Shown: piece after piece, positions 1 to 10,429 of the stretch | Numbering within the stretch: position 1 is the stretch's first letter | Layout of the letters: each line of letters opens with the position of its first letter | NCBI GenBank assembly: GCA_000969725.1 | Contig: JXSR01S059624.1 | Origin: Ophiothrix spiculata | Taxonomy: Eukaryota; Echinodermata; Ophiuroidea; Amphilepidida; Ophiotrichidae | Strand: one strand, 5' to 3' | Length of the DNA: 20,982 nt | Position numbers and translations under genes: made by a program | The notes under the pieces: generated by a model | What the model was told of the DNA's origin: nothing | The model's input: the letters and a program-made list of their open reading frames with translations, nothing else | Database searches by the model: none

Positions 1-180
1 TTGCCAGTATTGCGTGTTACAATTTGTTGCAAACTCTTAATTTACTACAAGCATGCATGTAAATGTGTGCTTTCAGAGTTTGTATTACGCGCCCACATGT
101 ACGCCTTTATGCTAGTCTGACCTAACTGTTATAGACAATCAAAGCATCGAAGCACTGACCCAAAAAAATAGTTAGACAAA

Positions 181-888
181 AGTATCGTCACACTACAAAA
201 ATATTTGTCTATCTAACATTTCGAAAAAAATTAGAAAATTAAGAAAAACAGTTTATTTTTCGTAGTTTTTGAACATGTCATGTTTAATCACTTGATGATA
301 CACTCTTAAAATGAAAAGAGTGAACAGTCACTCTTTCTTGGAGTGAATTTTGTTTCAGTCTAAAAATGGTGGCATTTTATACTTAAATCTTTAAAACTGC
401 CCATCTTTTAAGGATTGGTCACTCACCGGCACCACTCTTCAAGTGTCAGTGACCAATCGTTAAAATAGTGGCGGCAGTGACCAATCTTAAAGTGTAGCAA
501 TTTTAAATCTAACAAAGTGTGAAGAATAACTCTTAAAAGAGTGACATTTCATTCCGTTCGATTCGACTCAAAAAGAGTGAAATGTCACTCTGTTCGAGTG
601 AAACAAAATTCACTTCAAGAAAAAGTGACCATTCACTTGTTTTTTTTTCATTTGAGAGTGTACAGAGCAAAAATAATGGATATGTTTACATATTTATAAA
701 TAATTTGCAGATTTTGAGTTATGCATTATATTTATTTTGACTTTGCAGGGCATGTTCACGGCCATATACATATACATTTTAATTATTCACGACAGGTGTC
801 CCTTAATCCAAATAGCTGATCTATACCAAAATCGCAACTTCTTCAAAATATTAGATAGACAATTATTTTATTAGTGTGATGATATACC
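181..888. mobile_element. Outer inverted-repeat element enclosing a nested MITE
   Basis: Two diverged arms in opposite orientation, about 181-226 and 841-888, share the core TTGTCTATCTAA followed by a TTTnGAA stretch and preceded by a TCACACTA block. I read them as the terminal or subterminal inverted repeats of a non-autonomous DNA transposon whose inside was later invaded by the MITE at 301-660. Exact ends and target duplication are not clear; homology may run a little further out (about 168 and 920). No transposase frame is visible. It could instead be two independent solo copies in opposite orientation. Confidence 0.5.
301..660. mobile_element. MITE with TA target duplication and CACTCT ends
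   Basis: This 360-bp element starts CACTCTTAAAATGAAAAG and ends with the matching reverse complement (CATTTGAGAGTG). TA lies directly outside both ends (299-300 and 661-662), the target duplication typical of Tc1/mariner-like elements. The inverted arms are about 60 bp and include a shared GAATTTTGTTT block. CACTC/GAGTG occurs about ten times inside, and the centre has a GATTGGTCACT...AGTGACCAATC inverted pair, so a strong secondary structure is likely. No open frame; it would need a transposase supplied elsewhere. The superfamily is inferred from the TA alone. Confidence 0.75.
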
Positions 889-1106
889 GTATCCACTCGT
901 CCAATTCAACTACTCATTTTCTGAATTTAGATCACGTTACAGTTGAGCGCTTTCATACTAGCTTGCCAAAAATTGTTCAAATAATTTTAATGAAGTGTTG
1001 GTTATAGAGTATGACTATTTGTCAAACTTTTGGAAACGGGGATTTTGATAATTTTAAGGAGATTGTTAGATGGAAAATAGTTGAATTAGACGAGTGAATA
1101 GGGTAT
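885..1106. mobile_element. Small inverted-repeat element, about 220 bp
   Basis: The left arm at about 885-917 (ATACCGTATCCACTCGTC and on) is matched in reverse complement by 1073-1106 (ends GACGAGTGAATAGGGTAT). About 26 of the first 30 positions pair by eye. Termini of ATACC[G/C]TAT suggest a MITE, but no unambiguous target duplication could be set because TA/AT steps surround both ends. It abuts the right arm of the preceding element, so the pair may be one composite structure. Confidence 0.5.
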
Positions 1107-2546
1107 TAGCTTGAATGACTGAACTCGATCGATTGTCTAATTATATCTTTTGACGTAGCGAGTTTAAATATGGGGAACTAAAAAGCGAGAACAACTTACC
1201 TTATACGAAATGTTGGCTTCATCTAAGAAGAGGGGGCGGGTGGTAAATACCCACCATGTGAAAATGAAATTGACTTGTGTTTTGTTGTTTTATACCATAG
1301 TATAGGGTAGGCTCTCCTCTTCCCATTGATACCAAAATCATGAAAATTCGTGTTTTTTTTTTGATATTAAATAGATAAATAAAATGATAATTCTAACATG
1401 TTCTGTAAGTTTAAGCTTCATATAGCATGCAGATATTTTTTAAATGGTGAATATTCTCACGGGGTGACGGGTTGGTCCACTGTCCACAGATTCTGACGGC
1501 TTACCCGACTCACCTAAGGTGGTTCCCCGACAAAAATATGACCGCAAAGGATGTAAAAACAATTACTTGGATGCCCGAGGTTACTTTGTTTTGCATTTTG
1601 GGGCAACATCCCTTAGATGAACAAGACGTGTCAAATGTGTGCTTACTATTAATCAAATATTACACCACACTTATACATACAGAGGTTTATTTATTTTAAT
1701 TTTTAAGACACGTGAATTTAAAGATAAACAAATGAAATGGGTAAAATTGATCGTGATATTATCACAGGAGTTGTTTTTACATGTCAAAATAACTTTGAAG
1801 TATTTTTGTAAGGACTTAACGGTGATCCCGTAACTTGCCTGCAAGACTCAATGGTGTTTCTGTAACTTCATGGGAGTAACTTACCATTTTTATTCGCCAT
1901 CTCCAAACCTACCAATTTTTAACTCGCTCAAAACATGCCCACCCTATCATAATACATTCAGGATAACAGCAAGCTGAGGTCTTAGATACGGTTGCATAGA
2001 GACAGAATGTTTGCAAACATATCAGACTTGCTATGTTTATACGATTCATAAATAAGTTTAAAAAACATATTTTACGTCACTTTTTCCACTTTTTCTAATA
2101 GTCATCGTACTAAAAACATATTTCTCTTGCCAATAACTTGAGAATTTTTTTGTTAGCTTCTGTCAACCAACATTCCAGGGATCGTCGCCTTAAGTTGACA
2201 GATTAAAAGTCTATAGGGTATATCAAATATACAGAGGCATGTTCTGATAGATCAGCTTTTTTAAAACAAATTAAGACAAATGTAGGTAAGAGACAGCTTC
2301 AACTAATACTTTTTACACACTTAATGCAGGGATAGTCTCAATTATACTCTACAAGGTTGTTTTAATTGGAAGTCTTAAACTACAAATTTAAGAGTTGTGC
2401 ATGTTCAAATCATCACCTTTTAACATGCTTGCACCGTATTTGTTCTAGAAATGAAAATACAAAGAGAGACAAGCTGGTTTGTACTGATATATTAAGGGTA
2501 TTTATCCCCAGCCACCCCCGTGGAGCCCGGGGTGAGCACTCATATA
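1107..2546. other. Unassigned AT-rich DNA
   Basis: No gene, RNA or clear repeat was recognised. A short hairpin (GGGTGGTAAATACCCACC) sits near 1238-1255. The more GC-balanced patches around 1460-1630 and 1808-1890 have open stretches of at most about 75 codons with no recognisable protein similarity. They may be relics of older elements. Confidence 0.5.
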
Positions 2547-2992
2547 TGTGACCCGTCATATCGAAAGGTACCTTAAGGTCGGCAAAATCAAAATTGATTT
2601 TTTGGTCTCATCTGAAAAGCTGAGATTTTAAGCTTTAAAATGACACCTTGATTTTGGTTATTGGATGTTCGGTTGCGAAGTTACACCCAAATTGGTAAAA
2701 GGCATCGGGCTGATTCGAAAAACTATAGTTCTGAGAAAATCGAGTTTAAAGTTTTTGTACTTTGTAAATCTTGAATGGAGAGAGGATTTTTACCTTGGTT
2801 TTAATACATTTTTCTTAGGTTTTGGATGTTGGAACCTGATTAATATGATAGAATACACTTCAATGATAACCTTTCTGATGAAATTAGATATTCGACCTTG
2901 GACGTGATTTTTGACTATGCTTAGCTTCAATGGCCCGTATCTCGTAATGTACTATGACGGTATTAAGGTACCTTTCGATATTACGATCCACA
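2547..2992. mobile_element. TA-flanked MITE with TGTG ends (copy 1 of family)
   Basis: The left end TGTGACCCGTCATATCGAAA is mirrored at the right end by TGTGGATCGTAATATCGAAA in reverse complement. Both continue into AGGTACCTTAA, giving arms of roughly 35 bp. TA lies outside each end (2545-2546 and 2993-2994). At 446 bp, with a GATTTTAnGnTTTAAAATGACACC motif about 90 bp in, it resembles the element at 3434-3869, which has the same motif at the same distance. A frame of about 80 codons inside (2665-2907) has no recognisable similarity and is probably chance. Superfamily is inferred from the TA flanks only. Confidence 0.68.
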
Positions 2993-2994
2993 TA

Positions 2995-3431
2995 TGAAAG
3001 TGACGTACCTGTTCCTACTGGCTTTAAAATTTCAGTGACACATTTTTAGGGAAAGGGGGTCATTCCGTGTAGAAGGTGAGCCAATTTGGTCATTCTTTAT
3101 ATGTCAAATTGTGATAAAAATAAATCCTAAAATATTCCGAGGTGACTGCCACCCCCCCCCTTACCTTTTGACTTTGTCGGGACACCCTGACCTTCCCTGA
3201 AGGTGGCACCTTCGATTTATTTTCCGCTAAATGACCACAAATGATAAACTTACAACTACCCACATCTCTAAGGTTTTAACTATTTAATTTGCGTTTTCAT
3301 ACGACAGGGAATCATCCATTAGGGGGTGGTAACCAGCCCCTCAAAAACATTGTTCACTTCAGCGAAAAAAGGGTAATGGCCAAAGACAAAAAGGGGACGT
3401 AAGCTTTCCTTCGTGTCCAACATTAACAGCA
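2995..3431. other. Unassigned spacer with homopolymer C tract
   Basis: This is the DNA between two MITEs of one family. It contains a run of nine C at 3152-3160 and several GC-rich clusters with small imperfect hairpins (for example around 3320-3340). No gene was recognised. Confidence 0.45.
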
Positions 3432-3433
3432 TA

Positions 3434-3869
3434 TGTGACCGTTCAACCCAAACCAGCCGTAAATGCCGCCTCTTATCATTTTCACTTTTTTTTTAATATT
3501 TGTAAACTTGAGACCATGATTTTAGGATTTAAATGACACCTCAATAAACTTTACTCGATTCCCAGAAGTCAAGTTATGGTCCGTCAAAGTTCGTAAGGGA
3601 GTAAAAAGTATAACTGAGATAAACGCGTTTAAAGATCAGTAAGCTATATTTTCTGTTGATTGTTTAAAAAATATGCAGATTTATTTCATAATTCCTATCA
3701 TTTTCTTGAAATGAAACTTTGCTGGTATTTTGTAGTAAGCACGAGGATTGTGAATCTGTCAAAAAAATCAATTTCGATTAAAATTACCACCTTGACATGT
3801 ATATATTTTCACCTGTAGTGCAAAATGAAGTTTCTGGCATTTACCGCTCACAGGGGCTGGACAGCCACA
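3434..3869. mobile_element. TA-flanked MITE with TGTG ends (copy 2 of family)
   Basis: It starts TGTGACCGTTCAACCCAAAC and its right end reads TGTGGCTGTCCAGCCCCTG in reverse complement, a diverged terminal inverted repeat of about 20 bp (TGTGrCyGTyCArCCC). TA flanks it at 3432-3433 and 3870-3871. Length is 436 bp. The internal GATTTTAGGATTTAAATGACACC about 95 bp from the left end matches the element at 2547-2992, so the two are probably relatives, with most of the rest diverged. Non-coding. Confidence 0.62.
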
Positions 3870-3871
3870 TA

Positions 3872-4900
3872 ATATGCTAAGCCATAAAAAGCTCAATCAT
3901 ACATCAACTTATTTAAGCTAACGTAAGCATAAGAAGCCAATTGTTTGGGTCTGATAACTATTTTAAAATTTTAGTAGAATAGAACCTAAACTAAGTGAGC
4001 AAGTTCCTTTTGCGAACACTTTATCTTAACCAAATATTAGACCATCTATGTAACTTTATTTTCCTTATTGCGCATTATGTTCACAAGATGAGGATGACTA
4101 AACAAATAGCAGAGTGCAGCATGCCTCACTCCAGGACTGGCTAGGCATCATCTATCGCCTTCAGACTTGCCTGTGTCAACCCAGATATGTGATGAGAATA
4201 ACGCCTAGTTTATTATTTTCGGCTGTTGTTCTGTTCTAGTACGAACCTCCCCTACATATTAAATATACAATGATACTTAGTTTATCCAATATTTTAAGCT
4301 TGATTATCTGTAGCAATACTAATATGCAAACTAATAATAACACAGTTATGAGACCGTTTACATGCAGATCAAAAAATTCACCCAGGAATCCACCCATCTC
4401 CCCTACAAGTTTCCACTTAAAGTGAGATACAACAAAAAACGAACAATAATTTCAAATAACCATGGTCGGCCTAGAAAGAGCATACTACAAAAAAAATATG
4501 CAGTGTTCAAATATTTGTACTATGAAAGTGTCAGCAAAATTAATTACTATTTTCTTTTAGCAAGTTTATACGAGGGTGTATGAATATTTCATGTAATATC
4601 TACTTGAACATAATGTGTTACGTGGTAACAGGTGCGTGCCTAATACATACTGTAAGGATGCACGATACATCATTAATGCAATGTATCGACTGTGTATGTT
4701 ACTCAGACTATATCAAAACACGTCGCTTGTCTTCCCGTACTTGTGTCTGAATCACAAACATTATATTAAAAGAAACCAGACTAATATATGGTGATGAAAT
4801 AATACAACTCCTGTAATTGTCTACAAATAAAAAAAAATACCTTACACGTGTGCGCTGATGTGGTCCATGTAAGCTCCATACCACACCAAGCATCATTTCA
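3872..4900. other. Unassigned AT-rich DNA
   Basis: No gene or repeat was recognised. A short inverted pair (CGATACAT...ATGTATCG) lies around 4663-4690. Open frames of about 60-70 codons (4362-4583 plus, 4708-4896 minus) are lysine/tyrosine-rich AT translations without recognisable domains. Confidence 0.45.
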
Positions 4901-4929
4901 GGTTCAGAAACCTCTTGGGGGCTGAACCT
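4901..4929. repeat. 8-bp perfect-stem hairpin
   Basis: AGGTTCAG and CTGAACCT pair perfectly around a 13-14 nt loop, immediately beside the distal end of the SINE-like element. It may be part of that element's tail or an unrelated palindrome. Confidence 0.4.
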
Positions 4930-5124
4930 TGATCAGCCAACATACACACCATCGCTGCCCGGATCAGCTCCCTGAGTTTCGTACGGGTATCAACGAGACA
5001 AGTAGCAGTAAGTTCCTTGTCCAAGGGAATTTAAAGCACACTCAACATTTGGCTCCAGCGGGGTTCGAACTCGGGACCTTCCGCACTTCAAGCGAGTGCC
5101 TTACCGTTTGAGCACATGTCTAGT
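4930..5124 (-). mobile_element. tRNA-derived SINE-like element
   Basis: Read on the minus strand from about 5124 downward, there is a tRNA-like head: an A-box-like GTGCTCAAACGGTAAGG, then a 5-bp anticodon-like stem (GCACT/AGTGC) around a 7-nt loop CGCTTGA, then a B-box-like GAGTTCGAACCCC. The spacing of the two RNA polymerase III boxes fits a tRNA. It is not a functional tRNA gene: the acceptor and T stems pair poorly and the loop lacks the usual T before the anticodon. The tRNA-unrelated body continues through a CCCTTGGACAAGGAACTTAC segment, a type of block I recall from animal tRNA-derived SINEs. No tail or target duplication was found, so the distal end is approximate. Confidence 0.62.
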
Positions 5125-7321
5125 CCAAAGTAACAGTTAATGTTTTTAAAAGATTACTTGTTCATTTGGGTATGCTAAAAACGGTAATTCTTCTTTAATT
5201 TAACGCTGTATTTAAACATTAAAAACATAATAGGTTTGATTTTATTTCGGCGCAACGATCAATTTGCGCCACTGCCCACATTGACATTAAGTCAGACTTG
5301 ATCATTAAATATTATATGAAAAGTTATGAAAAGAATGTTTTTAACAAGTTATAAAAAGAAGACGCACCACACCACATCTCACAAAACTTATTGAACATCC
5401 TTTGTATCATGTATCTTTTTCTGCTGAATTAAGATTTCATATCGTTTGCACTGGACTTTAATTTGCGATAAAAACAGTAAAAATCTTTCGTCAAATACAG
5501 AGTAAAAAGAATTTGAAGATTTCTTTCAATAATGGATTGATTAAAAAACTATAATAAATGCACTAGTTAATAAGTGTGATATAGTTTTTTTCAGATGATC
5601 GAAAGTAAAATTGCTACTTTATGATTTGAAAACTTTCACAACTTTGAAGTTGAGATATTTTACAAAAATGAAAATAAAATTAGATAATCCAATGTATGTA
5701 ACTGTCAAAGTTGTTACTGTGGAAAGTGACTTAAGTTGGTTGGATTTAACCCCGTGACATTCCTAACATTCTGGTGCCAGAAATTCCCCATCTCAGGCCT
5801 GATTCAATTTACTTTGCGTTTGAAGGCCACAATGATGTGATAACCTATTAGATATATATGTGATATCCACACATTGCAGCAGCGGCACAATAATTTCTAA
5901 AATATAGGGTAGCTGGTTCCAAACGAGAGTGTTGTACTCACATGTATGTAGTCAGTATGGAAATGTGCCATGTAAAGGCCTCGTGTTCACTTTCCCTCTA
6001 ATAGCAGGTCCACAAGACACCTTTTTCAATATTTCCAGGTTCCACATGTCCCCTCCTTTTAACCAAAAATCATAAAATTGCACAATGTTTTATTCAAAAT
6101 ACAACACGGTGTATGTTACTCTTAGATGTATACATGTTTCTTTTAGTGTGCTTATTCTTAAACAACATCTAAGCGCATTAACAAAGTATTAATAAATATA
6201 TAATATAGATAACTTGACTTATAAAGCTTACAATGGTAAAGATGAGTTAATAAAATGACATATATTCAAAACATTCTCAAAACAAAAAATTAATAATGAT
6301 ACAAATACAATACAAAATAAATCACCGCAGGCGGAAACCGGCAGTCTAACCTTAGGATGGATGCCTAAAGAGCTTACATTTGGTTGAAAAAACCAAAACA
6401 TACAAGACTTAGATTGACCGTCAAATTTTAATAAATGGAAAATAAATCTCCGTTTTTACATATAAATGAGAAATTGGATAATTAATCTTAATATTACTGA
6501 AAAAGTACTGAATTTTCTTTAGTAACAATTGTAATTTTACAGGAATTTTTATAGCATTTGGGTGATACCAGCATAGTAATTCTTCTTTATAACGTCACAA
6601 CGTTATAATTACGCACAACCCTCCTTGTTCCACCCCTTTTCTCCTATGTACTGGATGAATTGACCACAATAAAAACGAAGCCTCGAAACCCGATATTTTG
6701 CATGTCCTACCTGAAGGCGTTTGGGGTACCTTCATCTAAAGAACATTAAGAAATCATTTCAGACTTGTGCTAGCATGGGTTATGTGTATATTGTATTAGC
6801 TTTTTTATAAATGACACACATCGCAATTTAGATAAATCTGTCGTTTAGGATTTAGGTTTTTCTGAAAGTATTTGACATCATTTTCTTGTGTGTGTTACCC
6901 AAAGAATTTTGAAAACGGTTAATTTTTTAGTAATCTCCCTATTTTCTTTGAAATGGTCTATGAATTATACAAGAAACCATTAAAAGACATGTAACAGATA
7001 ATTTATCGAGGAAAAACAATATAATGAGATGCACATAACCTGAAGAAAAAATAAAAAATCAAATAACTAACACGTTCTTAGCCTTTACGAGTCCAGATTC
7101 CAGCTGGTTTAGAAATATAGGCTAATCTACGAAAGCTTAAAGAGACCCATTTATCTGTAGTAATCTGTCTGCCGAGCAAATATAGATTCACCTGCTACGT
7201 ATTTTTGAATTCTAAAATCCTTTGAGATTTTGTTTCTAATGTCTACCTTTTTATATGGAAATATTAGTTCAATAATATTTGTCTGTTATTGTCTTTACAA
7301 TATTATCAGGCCACGATTGGA
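5125..7321. other. Unassigned AT-rich DNA, about 2.2 kb
   Basis: No coding region or known repeat was recognised. One short perfect hairpin stands out at 6587-6608 (TTATAACGT, loop CACA, ACGTTATAA). Base composition is like the surrounding desert. It could be intron or intergenic sequence. Confidence 0.5.
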
Positions 7322-7332
7322 GTAAGAATATC
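7322..7332 (+). repeat. 5' direct repeat beside LINE (putative target duplication)
   Basis: GTAAGAATATC occurs here, again immediately next to it at 7333-7343, and a third time directly after the LINE tail at 7951-7961. The outer pair is the likely target-site duplication. The middle copy may be element sequence or a tandem repeat made during integration. Confidence 0.65.
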
Positions 7333-7950
7333 GTAAGAATATCGGAAGAGCAAGGAAAATGTTAACCACTGAATCCTTTACACTCGCTGTGCATACAATG
7401 GTCACCTCAAGACTTGACTATTGTAATAGTTTATTGGCTGGAATTAACAGGGGTCTTCTTAGAAGACTTCCAAATATTCAACGGACTGCTGCCAGATTGA
7501 TTACAGAGAAGAGACAATATGATCCCATATCAGATGATCTTATCGAACTGCATTGGCTGCCAATTGAATAAAGGATTGACTTAAAAATCTTGGTCTTTAC
7601 ATATAAAGCCATCGCCCGTCAAGCACCTGACTACATCTCAGGCATGCTTCAATTACGGACTGATTCCAGGCAACTCCGCTCCACATCTTCTGCCCCTCAA
7701 CTCATCCAGCCAAAAACACAACATATCACCTTTGCCGATCGTGCTTTGTCATGATATGCTCCTCGCAGATGGAATAAACTTCCACCTCCGATCAGAATTT
7801 TGCTTGTTCCATTTTCATCTTCAAAAGACTTTTGAAATCGCATCTCTTTGAACTTAGTTTTTATTTGCATTGTGCCAAAGCACCTTAGTACAGTTGCATT
7901 GGTTTTAGGCGCTATCTAAATTCCATTATTGTATTGTATTGTATTGTATT
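7333..7950 (+). pseudogene. 5'-truncated L2/CR1-type LINE, reverse-transcriptase C-terminus and 3' end
   Basis: Conceptual translation gives the end of a LINE reverse transcriptase: SRLDYCNSLLAGI, then AARLITEKR, then ELHWLPIE, then after a stop (TAA at about 7569) RIDLKILVFTYKAIA and APDYISGML. The family's usual C-terminal pattern (RRWNKLP, then FKRLLKSHLFEL) follows after another stop (TGA at about 7752) and a frameshift near 7785-7810. It is therefore a dead copy. The 3' untranslated part carries the TTAGGCGCTATCTAAATTCC type of block, known from L2-like LINEs, and ends in about five TATTG repeats at 7926-7950. The rest of the element (endonuclease, catalytic RT core) is absent, as expected from 5' truncation during target-primed reverse transcription. 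The tail and direct repeats show plus-strand orientation. Confidence 0.88.
7926..7950 (+). repeat. (TATTG)n LINE 3' tail
   Basis: About five pentanucleotide units end the LINE. CR1/L2-group LINEs usually end in short microsatellites rather than poly-A, so this marks the true 3' end of the insertion. Confidence 0.8.
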
Positions 7951-7961
7951 GTAAGAATATC
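7951..7961 (+). repeat. 3' target-site duplication of LINE
   Basis: GTAAGAATATC directly follows the pentanucleotide tail and is identical to 7322-7332 (and 7333-7343). Confidence 0.68.
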
Positions 7962-7995
7962 CAAAGGTAATAAAGTTTGTTTGATTTCCTAATAA

Positions 7996-8125
7996 GGGGC
8001 AGCTTCAAAACTAAACCGTTGTTGTCTGCCAGTTCTGGGCGCTTGGCTAATGTTTATTCCGGTTGAACCACCTATAACCGCTCAGAACCGGCAGGCAATC
8101 CCCGGTTGAGTTTTGAAGCGACCCC
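7996..8125. mobile_element. Short Harbinger-like MITE (130 bp)
   Basis: The arms GGGGCAGCTTCAAAACTAAA (left) and GGGGTCGCTTCAAAACTCAA (right, reverse complement) continue pairing through the CTGCC[A/G]GTTCTG block, so arms of about 45 bp form a near-complete hairpin with a loop of about 40 nt. The element is flanked by TAA at 7993-7995 and 8126-8128. A 3-bp TAA duplication with GGGG-type ends is the signature of PIF/Harbinger MITEs. No coding capacity. Confidence 0.82.
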
Positions 8126-8128
8126 TAA

Positions 8129-9834
8129 GTTGAAACCAAATACGTTTAAATAATAAAATAAGACGTAAAAACTGTCTTTTCTGGTCTGGAGTTACATGGG
8201 GCGCATAATATTACAGTGTTGCATATCAGAGTGTCCTCATCAATTTTTCACGTCCTGGATATCAAGAAAATGACATGAAAATACTAGTGGTAGGTTTTGA
8301 TGTAATTTTACTTATACCGTGTTGATTTTGTACCCTAAACTGTTTCATTTTATTCAGTATAGAATTGTCTGGTCATTTGCAAACGTTACCAAATATTTAA
8401 TTATTTTGCCCTTAAAGGTGTAGGATCGTATTTAAGAATGTGTATATATGTTTTTAACTGGTTAACCTTGACCTCTGAAATGCATTGTGCAAGTTTTCAA
8501 CCTTAGCTTGTGTCTTTTTTTTTTCTATTGAGAGGCAAAAGAAAGTATGCAACCCTAGGGATGAGGCTGTTATGTTAATATAAAAGAAATGGGAAATAGG
8601 TATACCAATTAATTTTATATTTTATGCTATATCTCCAAAATTATAAAGAATTGGGAAGTGAAATTTTGGATTTACAATCAGAAAAATACGGGATCTAATT
8701 TGACATCAACATATACTACTTCCGGTTGAGCCCGGGGATGAGATTTTTAATTGATTGTGTTTTGGGTTTATTCAAAATCTGAAGCAGCCGTTGAGTAAGA
8801 CTCAAAGCACACTCAAAGTCAAGGGCATTAACATATTACATTTTAGTAACATTTATGTGTTAATGACCATCACTGAAGAATGGCCAAATATGCAAATTTA
8901 TTGCCGATTATTCTAATGACCACATTTTTGATAGAGTAGTCATATTGTGTATTAAATCATTTTGTACCTTCATGACTTTATGCCAAACCACATAATTTCA
9001 CCAATAACCTGGACATATTCTTAAGTGCATGTTACTTTAGTCACTGAATTTATTCTCTCCATATACTTTATACCAGAAGCAATCACACTTATTATTCAAA
9101 TATCAACTGTCACCACTGTTACTTTAGATTTAAATTCTGATTTTTTAAGATCATATTGCATGACATCCTTGAGACAGATTTCCATTATACATGTACAAAA
9201 AAGGAGGAAAATGGAGTGTATTTTACTTATTGACTATCTATTTGAAAGGAGTTGTCTGAACATAAGTCAATTTCACTCTTTCAAAAAAGAAAGTATAATT
9301 GTCACACGCTGATCCATATTCGCCATTCAATTTAGTTTTGTTAACAAACCTGATTTAAATAGGTTGATAAAGTGCTTAATATGACACATGAGACAAGACG
9401 TAATGTTCCCAAAGATAAAATGCTATAGAAACGACATAAATTCGTTGACATGTTTAAGCCGTATGCCCTAGGTACAATGTATTTAGTTTAACTTTTAAAA
9501 ATGTTTTAGTAGTGTAGAAAGCTTTCAACACAATAAATATATCTCGCATGAACTGTACATTTGTTAGTATTTTTCACTTACCAAAAGGAGATGCTTTATA
9601 GGTGTATTTAATATGAGGGATTATATGAATTTTGACAAATGCTTCTTAAAAGGCTAGTTCAAATCGTTTATAATTATTTTCTAAGGTTTTGTAAAATTAG
9701 CATTTTATAAATTGTAATTCCTTTTCATTGCGTCCACTAGTCCATGTAAGCCTATTATGCGGTCTATTCATATTTACAAAACATTTAGGAACTTACGATT
9801 TTGCAGTTGTTTTTGTACATGCGAGTGAGTGAGG
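8129..9834. other. Unassigned AT-rich DNA, about 1.7 kb
   Basis: No gene, RNA or repeat was recognised. The longest open frame (95 codons, 9025-9312, plus) shows no domain, motif or codon bias that separates it from chance. Confidence 0.5.
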
Positions 9835-10230
9835 TATGAACCCGGGGTATGAAGTGCAAGGACGACCAGGTCTTCTTATGCCAATGGTCTGAACATAGAG
9901 AGCATATCTTCTAGCTGCTCCTTCTTTTGCATCCTAACGATCTAGCCGAGAAATCTCAGTTTCTGTTGTCTCACCAGGCATGTCAGGTGGATCAGAGGCT
10001 GAGTGTCGGTCAACCCATAAATGTCTGTGTTTGGGTTGTGGTTGATGCGTTTTATATTCAGTGTAACTCTGTAACACGGGGTTCCAAATGAATGATTTTG
10101 ATTCCATATCCTGGGAGATCACCCATAATTTACTCCCAAAAAGCAGAATGGTGACACAAGTTGTATTATTAATAAACAACTTAACTTTAATGGCAATAGC
10201 ATATATAGCAGGACATATTAGACTTATCAT
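9835..10230 (-). pseudogene. Decayed LINE reverse-transcriptase C-terminal end
   Basis: Minus-strand translation in three stitched frames reads like the end of a non-LTR retrotransposon reverse transcriptase: IKVKLF...TILLFGSKLWVISQDMESK in the first frame, then CYRVTLNIKR, QPLIHL and VRQQKLRFLG in a second, then EGAARRYALYV and RRPGRPCTSY in the third. These correspond to the LLYGSE-W, CYR-ML-IKR, RQ-KLRFLGHI-R and RRPGRPRTSY blocks I recall from such proteins. At least two frameshifts and in-frame stops (TAG near 9934) show it is dead. Only about 130 residues of a polyprotein that is normally about 1000 residues remain, with no catalytic core. Clade is not assigned with confidence. Its edges are approximate. 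Confidence 0.72.
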
Positions 10231-10429
10231 TCCCTGTATTTATTCGCAAACTAGATGAAATATATATCATATTGTTATGAATCGGGCCGGTGATTGACAC
10301 AAAAAGTTGACCAGGGAAAATTACATGAAACAATTACAAGACACAGAGACAATAATAAAAAGAGCTGCAAACAGAAAAATAAGGTTGTCATCATCTTAAA
10401 ATGGTAAACATAGACTGTCGCTATATTCC
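10231..10429. other. Unassigned spacer
   Basis: Short AT-rich stretch between the LINE remnant and the CpG-rich block. Nothing was recognised. Confidence 0.4.

Noticed and set aside
2665..2907. 80-codon frame inside the MITE at 2547-2992 as a small gene
   Set aside because: No domain, no supporting context, and the related element at 3434-3869 has no matching frame.
5044..5124. A functional tRNA gene
   Set aside because: The acceptor and T stems do not pair properly and the anticodon loop lacks the usual T, while the sequence runs on into a SINE-like body.
9025..9312. 95-codon plus-strand frame
   Set aside because: Composition is that of translated AT-rich DNA, with no motif, no splice context and no repeat of the frame elsewhere.
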